Source: CAXXOK01 sp963675925 | GTDB lineage: Bacteria > Bacillota > Clostridia > Christensenellales > Aristaeellaceae | DNA length: 64,000 nt | Direction: 5' to 3' | NCBI GenBank assembly: GCA_963675925.2 | Contig: CAXXIB010000004.1 | Coordinates: 1,116,001 to 1,180,000, forward strand | Shown here: in pieces, positions 58,151-64,000 of the stretch | Layout of the letters: the number at the start of each line of letters is the position of its first letter | How positions within the stretch are numbered: the stretch's first letter is position 1 | The notes under the pieces: model-generated | Told to the model about the DNA's origin: nothing | Database searches by the model: none | What the model saw: the letters and a program-made list of their open reading frames with translations, nothing else | Program-made: the position numbers and the translations under genes

Positions 58151-61098
58151 CCTATAAGGTCCTGTGTTTCGTCAACGTGCTTGTAAGTGACGCTGAAGAC
58201 CATATCGGAAAGCCATTTCTTAAAAGCTGGGTTGTCATTATACTGTTTGAAGAGTTCCATATTATCGGACATAATACTGAAAATTATTGACTGCAACACA
58301 CGGTCACTTTCAGTACGTGCTTCTTGTCTATCTGCATTTTTCATCGCATTTTGATAAGTCTTGTCCTTGGAAACCATTTCCGGAATGCGCTCAATTTGCT
58401 GCCTCACATTATCTGCATCTTTCCAATCAACATCACCAAATAAGTCATTAAACGTTGCCAATATGCTTGATAGCAAGTCAAGCTCTGGTTCGCTTTTCCC
58501 ACCAATACCGCCAGTTGGAACAGGGTCAACTTCCGCATCAGCATCTTCAAGTTGTATTGACAGTTGTGTCTGTGCTTCGGTTCTATAACTATCAAGGTCA
58601 ATGGATTCTAAAACTCCCTGTGTGAAATCATCTTCAATCGGTGATGGAAGTTTTGGTATCAAGAAGTTCATAAAGATGGATAGTCGCTCCCAATCAGGAT
58701 TTCCATATGGAAGGATTGCGCTCAAAAAACCATACGTTCGCACAAATCCTTTCGCAGAAGACTTGAATTGAATTTGGTCGTCCACATCAAGTTTCTTGTA
58801 GAGATTTGCACAAACATCTAATATTGGGTCAAGTAGTTCTCTATCTGCGCCTTTTAAGTATAAATCCACAAAACTATTAACATGATGCTTTGTATATACC
58901 TCGTGCATTTCAATTTTGGCAATAAGGTCATAGAGTTTATTTGGGTCGGTTTCGCTGGATAGAATTGTGGTGCGATAATACCGCGAAAATGCGTCTTGTA
59001 TATCATTTGCTTCATTGGCGAAATCAAGCACAAAGGTATCAAACTTCTGGGGATGAGCACGGTTGAGTCGTGACAGAGTTTGTACGGCTTTGATGTCTGT
59101 AAGAATTTTATCAACATACATAGTATGCAGCAACGGCTCATCATAACCTGTTTGAAACTTATCTGCTACAACTAAGAAGCGATATGGGTCTTTTCTAAAG
59201 GTTTTTCCAATGGTATTGCTAGGGAAGCCATTAATGGATGATTCATTTAGTACCTTATCTCCATATTCTTTATCACCACTAAATGCGATTATTGCTTTAT
59301 ATGGACTATTTCTTGCATCTAGTTGACGGCAAATGGCATAGTATGTATCTATCGCACGCTCAATTCCTGTTGTTACAACCATCGCACGAGCTTTTCCACC
59401 AATCTTGCCTTTAGCAATGACTTGGCTGTGAAAATGTTCTACCATCATTTCTGCTTTATGATTGATGGGATACTCTTCGCTTTCAACAAATTTTCGTAGT
59501 TTCTTCTGCGCCTTCTTTTTGTCAAAAGAAGGGTCATCCATCACTGTTTTAATAAGCTTGTAATAACTTCTAACAGGGGTGTAGAAACGAAGCACATCAA
59601 GAATAAAACCCTCCTGTATTGCCTGTTTCATTGAATAGTTATGGAATGGATAGTGCTTGACTGTTCCGTTAGGCTGTGGAACAGCGCGACCAAACATTTC
59701 AAGAGTTTTATTCTTTGGTGTTGCTGTAAAGGCAAAATAGCTTGCGTTTGTTAGCATTTTTCGGCCCTCAACAAGCTTATTTATCATATCTTCAACGTCA
59801 TCACCGGGATTCCATTCACCACCAAGTACAAGATTCATATTTGCAGACATGTTGCCACTTTGGCTACTATGCGCTTCATCAATGATGATGGCGAACTTTC
59901 GGTTTTTATGTGCTGTACCAATGTCGTTGAGTATAAAAGGAAATTTCTGTACAGTAGTAATGATAATTTTCTTGCCGTATTGAATCGCATCGCGGAGGTC
60001 TCCTGAGTGTTCTGCCCCTGCAACAGTATTGGATACTTGCATAAACTGTTTGATAGTATTCTTTATTTGTTTGTCAAGGTTGATTCGGTCAGTAACAACA
60101 ATAATAGAGTCAACGACGTTATCTCTATCAACCTCAAGCCCTACAAGCTGATGGGCAAGCCATGCAATAGAGTTAGACTTGCCGCTTCCTGCGCTGTGTT
60201 GAATGAGATAGCGCTTTCCTACACCGTTTTGACGAACATCAGCAAGTAATGCCTTGACAACAGATAGTTGATGGTAACGAGGAAAAATCTGCGTGCTATG
60301 GATTTTCCCTGTATCACTATCTTTTTCCTCAATGACTTGCGCATAGTTCTCAATAATATCAGCGAGCTCGAATTTTGTCAGTATATTCTTCCACAGATAA
60401 TCAGTCATCAAACCATTCGGATTAGGTGGGTTGCCCGCACCGTCTTTGTACCCCTTATCAAATGGCAAGAACCATGATTTTTTACCATCGATTTTCGTAC
60501 AAAACTTCACCCTTGCATCATCTACTGCGAAGTGAACGATGCAGCGCTTGAATTGGAATAACAGTTCTTTTGGGCTGCGGTCAGTCTGATATTGATAAAC
60601 AGCATCTTCAACATTTTGCTTGGTAAGCTGGTTCTTCAACTCACAGGTTATAACAGGCAAACCGTTGACGAAGATACATAAATCAAGTGCGAGTTTTGTG
60701 TTATCATTTGAATATTGCAACTGTCGGGTCACACTAAAAATGTTTTTGTCAAACAACTCTTTTGCTTGTGGATTTTTGTCCGAAGGAGTCATGTAGAACA
60801 TGACAAGATTCGCTGGGTAGACTTTAATGCCATTGCGAAGTACATCTATTATACCGCGCTTGGCAATCTCACCAATAAGACGATTGAGGAATTGCTTGTA
60901 TTTCTGCGTGCTGTGTTTAACACCTAGTTGCTCTAGTGCTTTTGGCTGTGTGGATTCAAGGAAACGGAATAAACGTATTTCATCAATGGCATATTCGCGA
61001 TTGTAGTCCTCGTTCGTTCCCTCTTCAAAACTATTTTTATCTAAGAGATGCTGCACGAAAAGAGTTTCCAATCCTCGTTCTCTGGTGTTAGTTGGCAT
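58147..61098 (-). CDS. hsdR: Type I restriction endonuclease subunit R (HsdR), second system
   Basis: 983 residues from ATG 61098, seven bases after GGAGG. N-terminal nuclease: LDLCIFVNGLPVITCELKN gives D...ExK near residues 145-165. Motor: Walker A QHSAGSGKSN (about 300), DEAH box IIDEAHSSQSG, AFTATP, and the C-terminal RecA motifs ADKFQTGYDEP and QTLSRLNR. The helical C-terminal domain (about 700-980) docks to HsdM. It differs in sequence from the island 1 HsdR, so the two systems are separate families. Last gene of hsdM-hsdS-DUF4145-hsdR. Confidence 0.96.
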   Translation of the reverse strand: MPTNTRERGLETLFVQHLLDKNSFEEGTNEDYNREYAIDEIRLFRFLESTQPKALEQLGVKHSTQKYKQFLNRLIGEIAKRGIIDVLRNGIKVYPANLVMFYMTPSDKNPQAKELFDKNIFSVTRQLQYSNDNTKLALDLCIFVNGLPVITCELKNQLTKQNVEDAVYQYQTDRSPKELLFQFKRCIVHFAVDDARVKFCTKIDGKKSWFLPFDKGYKDGAGNPPNPNGLMTDYLWKNILTKFELADIIENYAQVIEEKDSDTGKIHSTQIFPRYHQLSVVKALLADVRQNGVGKRYLIQHSAGSGKSNSIAWLAHQLVGLEVDRDNVVDSIIVVTDRINLDKQIKNTIKQFMQVSNTVAGAEHSGDLRDAIQYGKKIIITTVQKFPFILNDIGTAHKNRKFAIIIDEAHSSQSGNMSANMNLVLGGEWNPGDDVEDMINKLVEGRKMLTNASYFAFTATPKNKTLEMFGRAVPQPNGTVKHYPFHNYSMKQAIQEGFILDVLRFYTPVRSYYKLIKTVMDDPSFDKKKAQKKLRKFVESEEYPINHKAEMMVEHFHSQVIAKGKIGGKARAMVVTTGIERAIDTYYAICRQLDARNSPYKAIIAFSGDKEYGDKVLNESSINGFPSNTIGKTFRKDPYRFLVVADKFQTGYDEPLLHTMYVDKILTDIKAVQTLSRLNRAHPQKFDTFVLDFANEANDIQDAFSRYYRTTILSSETDPNKLYDLIAKIEMHEVYTKHHVNSFVDLYLKGADRELLDPILDVCANLYKKLDVDDQIQFKSSAKGFVRTYGFLSAILPYGNPDWERLSIFMNFLIPKLPSPIEDDFTQGVLESIDLDSYRTEAQTQLSIQLEDADAEVDPVPTGGIGGKSEPELDLLSSILATFNDLFGDVDWKDADNVRQQIERIPEMVSKDKTYQNAMKNADRQEARTESDRVLQSIIFSIMSDNMELFKQYNDNPAFKKWLSDMVFSVTYKHVDETQDLIG

Positions 61099-61100
61099 AT

Positions 61101-61703
61101 TCAATCCTCCGTTGCCATATGCGGCAACTCATACAATGTCTTAAGCAAATACTGCATAAATGTTACTGCTTTTGTTGCTTCTATTTCTGTGGCATTCGTA
61201 ATGTCGTGTACATAGTGATTTCCAAGCGTTCTCAGTTTGTCCACCCACGGTTTGATATATGCAGTAATATAGCCATTATCCTCTAAGAATTTAATGTAAG
61301 TTGTAAATGGCTTGTTTTCAGAAGCACCCTGGTCTACAGCAATATACATTAACATGGTTCGTGCTAACAAAACGGTAGAATAAAAGCATTCATTTGCAAA
61401 GCACTTCCGACATTCAGCATATAGACTCTCAATTGACTCTGGCAAATGGCTGACGCTTTCGAATGGCAAGTATTGCATTGGTGGAATGACTTCTCCTTTT
61501 CGTCCAATCGCAACAGGCATGTGACATTTATTACATCGGAAAGTATGATAAAGTATTGCGCCTGTCGTTGCATCAGATATGCGGGTATCTGAAAGGACAC
61601 TTACTCTGATAGCACAGTATGGGCAACAAAAGGTTTTTTCTATACTGTCTCTGATTTTTAATTTCTCGCATATCCTCTCGTCAATAGCATATACGGTTGG
61701 CAT
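61101..61703 (-). CDS. DUF4145 domain protein with N-terminal zinc ribbon
   Basis: 200 residues. The N-terminal 60 residues hold two Cys pairs (CCPYC and CNKC) forming a zinc ribbon. The C-terminal part fits DUF4145: LPESIESLYAECRKCFANECFYSTVLLARTMLM..., then KLRTLGNHYVHD, a HEPN-like helical core with the R/K-x2-GNxxxH end. DUF4145 proteins are often built into type I operons; the GN-x3-H motif may be a ribonuclease or binding site. The ATG overlaps the hsdS stop (TAATG) and the hsdR start follows two bases after its stop, so it is fully embedded in the operon. Confidence 0.85.
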   Translation of the reverse strand: MPTVYAIDERICEKLKIRDSIEKTFCCPYCAIRVSVLSDTRISDATTGAILYHTFRCNKCHMPVAIGRKGEVIPPMQYLPFESVSHLPESIESLYAECRKCFANECFYSTVLLARTMLMYIAVDQGASENKPFTTYIKFLEDNGYITAYIKPWVDKLRTLGNHYVHDITNATEIEATKAVTFMQYLLKTLYELPHMATED

Positions 61704-62974
61704 TATTTTTCCTCCGTACCAGTTGGTTCATTCTCTTCTTCCACTTCATCAAGTAATTCAAATTCTGGTATGACAACTTTGCTCACATCAAGTTTTCCAG
61801 TCACAACATCTGAGATTAAGCGAGTACGATATTCATAAAATAAGTCTATTTCCGCTTCAATTTTAGTTTTCATTTTTTGGATATTAGTATAAACCATATC
61901 AAGCGATGATACTATTGACTCTTGTATCTCAATTGGTGGTACTAGAATTCGAAGCCGTTGTAGAGCCCCCGTAGATAAATGAACAATTATATCTCCTTTT
62001 GCCATTGATGCCCGCTGTTTATTAAGATAAGAACAACGAATTGCATAGGTCAAATAGCGAGGTAGTATTGTACCATTGCTCGTAAATATAGCACAATCAC
62101 CACTACACCAAGTATCTTCATCTATTTCATTTACCATTGCCATGCCAATGTCTTCCTTAGTCTCGCCAGATAATGGAAATAGAACTTCATTTTTATAGAC
62201 TCTGGCATAAGATGTTGATACAGATTGTTTTATTCTTGAAACAGGTGTATTCATTTTAAAAACACCTGTTTTATATATGTCTCCATATCTAATACAAGCA
62301 AATCCATCAGCAGAGTCATCTGCACGCGAACCGCCAAATCCTTTACGAAATACGCCCAGATTGCCTAACCTTATTTCTTTATAATTACTATTAAATTCTG
62401 TTGCTTTTGTGTTCAGAATTTTCGCCCACAACTCTTGTGAAAGTAAAATCTGTCGTTTCTTGGCATTGATGAGTTTGTTGATTTGCGACACTTTCCAGTC
62501 AAGGAAGCCTACAATTTGGTCCTGTTCTTTACGAGGCGGTATGGGTAACATTGTTTGTTTAAATTCAGAATACCCCAGAGTCAAGCGAATACCCGCACCC
62601 ATTCCATTAAAAACTTTCTGAGAATCCATTGCTTTTAGTAAATAGCAAGCAAACGCTGGATTGATTGCATTACGAGGTCGAATAGAAATATATGCTGGTG
62701 TGATTGCTCCCTTTTCTTTAACTAATGCTACACGTTGCGTGACAAAATCATAATTTAGGTTAAGCCCATTTACCATAATATCATTTGTTTCAACAACAGT
62801 ATACCGTTTCAAATTTTCAATTGTTTCAGGTCTCTTTTTTCTTACTATTTCCCCATATCGAAATTGTAAAGCAACATCTGTGTTTATATCAGAATTGATT
62901 TTCGTATTCTCATTAAAAACAGCACGAGCTCGTTTTGATTCCCAGCATTCAGGTGGAGTGCCGAACCACTTCAT
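61703..62974 (-). CDS. hsdS: Type I restriction specificity subunit (HsdS), second system
   Basis: 423 residues. Two target recognition domains with conserved spacer regions: IPPRKEQDQIVGFLDWKVSQINKLINAKKRQILLSQELWAKI in the middle and VPPIEIQESIVSSLDMVYTNIQKMKTKIEAEIDLFYEYRTRLISDVVTGKLDV at the end. The start overlaps the hsdM stop as ATGA. It sets the recognition sequence of system 2; its domains are unlike those of the island 1 HsdS. Confidence 0.94.
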   Translation of the reverse strand: MKWFGTPPECWESKRARAVFNENTKINSDINTDVALQFRYGEIVRKKRPETIENLKRYTVVETNDIMVNGLNLNYDFVTQRVALVKEKGAITPAYISIRPRNAINPAFACYLLKAMDSQKVFNGMGAGIRLTLGYSEFKQTMLPIPPRKEQDQIVGFLDWKVSQINKLINAKKRQILLSQELWAKILNTKATEFNSNYKEIRLGNLGVFRKGFGGSRADDSADGFACIRYGDIYKTGVFKMNTPVSRIKQSVSTSYARVYKNEVLFPLSGETKEDIGMAMVNEIDEDTWCSGDCAIFTSNGTILPRYLTYAIRCSYLNKQRASMAKGDIIVHLSTGALQRLRILVPPIEIQESIVSSLDMVYTNIQKMKTKIEAEIDLFYEYRTRLISDVVTGKLDVSKVVIPEFELLDEVEEENEPTGTEEK

Positions 62975-64000
62975 TGCTCAACCTCCAATACTTTATCAAG
63001 TAAGCCTTGTGTTTCTATATCAATCGCCCGAATATCGGCTATAATTTCTGGAAGTTCTCGTAATTGAATAGGTTTGTAAAAATACTTGGTGAAGCTTATC
63101 TCATATCCGATTTGGGTTTTCTTCTCGTCCACCCACGCATCTGGTGAATAAGGTAAAACTTCATTTGCGATAAAGGCATCAATACCACCTGTATAATCGA
63201 AAGGGATTTGTTCTGTATCGGTCAAATCCTTATCGGCAATCATTCTACCTTTATTGTCACGCTCCGGCTTGCCATTTATATCAAGCAAAGGTCGCAACAC
63301 CGTAACCTTCCAATAGCCAAACGCACTATTGTCGAGAATAATACTGTTTTCATTATCCTTGAAAGCCAAAAACAGACCTGTGATAATTTCCCTTGATTCT
63401 TTCGCGAGTTCACAGTTTTTTTGTCCAAGGTTTTTAGGTAGTGAAGATTTGATTTTTGTTGCGTCAATGAGTTGTATCTTTCCTTTTCTTCGTTTTTCCT
63501 TACGGTTTGATAACACCCAAATATACGTTCCTATACCTGTGTTGTAGAACATATTTTCTGGCAAGGCGATAATAGCCTCCACAAGGTCACGCTCGATAAG
63601 ATAACGCCGAGCATTGCTTTCACCACTTCCTGCATCTCCTGTGAATAAAGAAGAACCATTATGCACTTCGACAATCCTGCTACCAAGCGCTGTATGTTCT
63701 TTCATTTTGCTCACGTTATTCAACAGAAATAGCAATTGGCCATCACTTACACGTGGGAGCATTTTATAATCGCCTTCTCCTGCAAAGGAAGTTACAAAGC
63801 GTGTATCAATAATGCTATTCTTTCCCCCAAGTTTTTCAGCATCGTTTTTCCATGACTTCCCATAAGGGGGGTTGGAGAGCATAAAGTCAAACTGACGACT
63901 GGGGAAGGAGTCATTGGAAAGTGTGCTGCCGTAAGCAATGTTTTTAGATTCGTTGCCATCGCCTTTGATTAGCATATCGGCTCGATTGATGGCATAGGTT
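62971..64000 (-). CDS. hsdM: Type I DNA methyltransferase subunit (HsdM), C-terminal part, second system
   Basis: The reading frame is open through the right edge; the last visible upstream residues read TYAINRADMLIKG, a normal HsdM segment, so the gene starts outside the window. The catalytic motif NPPYGKSW and the regions ALPENMFYNTGIGTYIWVLSNRK and GEGDYKMLPRVSDGQLLFL are typical of the larger HsdM family (often with an AdoMet motif FDPACGTGG further upstream, not visible). It is the first visible gene of hsdM-hsdS-DUF4145-hsdR on the minus strand, with an ATGA overlap to hsdS. Confidence 0.95.
   Translation of the reverse strand, partial: TYAINRADMLIKGDGNESKNIAYGSTLSNDSFPSRQFDFMLSNPPYGKSWKNDAEKLGGKNSIIDTRFVTSFAGEGDYKMLPRVSDGQLLFLLNNVSKMKEHTALGSRIVEVHNGSSLFTGDAGSGESNARRYLIERDLVEAIIALPENMFYNTGIGTYIWVLSNRKEKRRKGKIQLIDATKIKSSLPKNLGQKNCELAKESREIITGLFLAFKDNENSIILDNSAFGYWKVTVLRPLLDINGKPERDNKGRMIADKDLTDTEQIPFDYTGGIDAFIANEVLPYSPDAWVDEKKTQIGYEISFTKYFYKPIQLRELPEIIADIRAIDIETQGLLDKVLEVEQ

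Larger units (their letters stand above)
50415..64000. mobile_element. Integrated island 2 in tRNA-Arg(CCU)
   Basis: AT-rich segment starting inside the tRNA-Arg gene and running past the window edge. Cargo: NTPase-protease with a Trypco1-like protein, PD-(D/E)XK nuclease, helicase, WYL regulator and relic, and a type I restriction system. No integrase, conjugation or phage structural gene is seen in this part; an integrase would be expected at the unseen end. Confidence 0.65.

Overview
The window reads as a chromosome segment of an anaerobic Bacillota, most likely class Clostridia. Signs are strong AGGAGG-type ribosome binding sites, frequent GTG and TTG starts, sigma-A promoters (TTGACT or TATAAT classes, often extended -10), and families such as VanW, C_GCAxxG_C_C, YtrA-type GntR with an ABC exporter, and a RACo-like ferredoxin ATPase. 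Species cannot be fixed from the sequence. Base composition is mosaic: roughly 9.7-50.4 kb is clearly GC-rich, while both flanks are visibly AT-richer (judged by eye, not computed).

Left flank (1-9585) is an integrated island ending at the 3' end of an intact tRNA-Ala(GGC). It carries a minus-strand type I restriction-modification operon, hsdM-hsdS-[FRG protein]-[DUF6602 protein]-[Mrr-like nuclease]-hsdR (cut by the window edge). The three genes between hsdS and hsdR are more AT-rich than the hsd genes. A tyrosine integrase (7500-8669, apparently with a frameshifted tail) lies near the tRNA.

The core (about 9.7-50.3 kb) is housekeeping and lifestyle chromosome. It holds two large c-di-GMP proteins (5TM-LYT/PAS/GGDEF/HD-GYP, and a LacI-type sensor fused to GGDEF); a LysE exporter; a minus-strand metallophosphoesterase-like/aldo-keto reductase/AAA ATPase group; a YtrA-ABC exporter operon with a palindromic operator; a class C beta-lactamase-like hydrolase; prfC-typA; a secreted protein; a UTRA GntR regulator; a NYN/OST-HTH protein; the run nadE, zinc ribbon, membrane protein, ABC exporter, GNAT; a four-repeat peptidoglycan-binding protein; a J-domain protein; a flavin-barrel protein; a very large glycosidase; a polysaccharide deacetylase overlapping a RACo-like activator; a PP2C-type phosphatase; a GH2 enzyme; a GT2 enzyme; and a VanW protein.

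Right flank (about 50,415 to the edge) is a second island that starts inside a tRNA-Arg(CCU) gene, which is cut in its anticodon stem. It opens with about 900 bp of noncoding DNA containing helically phased CTACAAC-type repeats and a 17-bp hairpin. Next is the most striking locus: a 794-residue protein joining a P-loop NTPase, a cysteine-rich knuckle and a trypsin-like serine protease, followed directly by a 105-residue protein resembling the trypsin-co-occurring domain Trypco1. This looks like an NTPase-gated protease conflict (defence) module. After it come a PD-(D/E)XK nuclease, an SF2 helicase, a WYL regulator with a perfect palindromic operator, a broken WYL relic, and a second, unrelated type I system with a DUF4145 protein inserted (hsdM-hsdS-DUF4145-hsdR; hsdM cut by the edge).

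The window is therefore a core block between two tRNA-linked islands, each carrying a different type I restriction system with extra defence-type genes.
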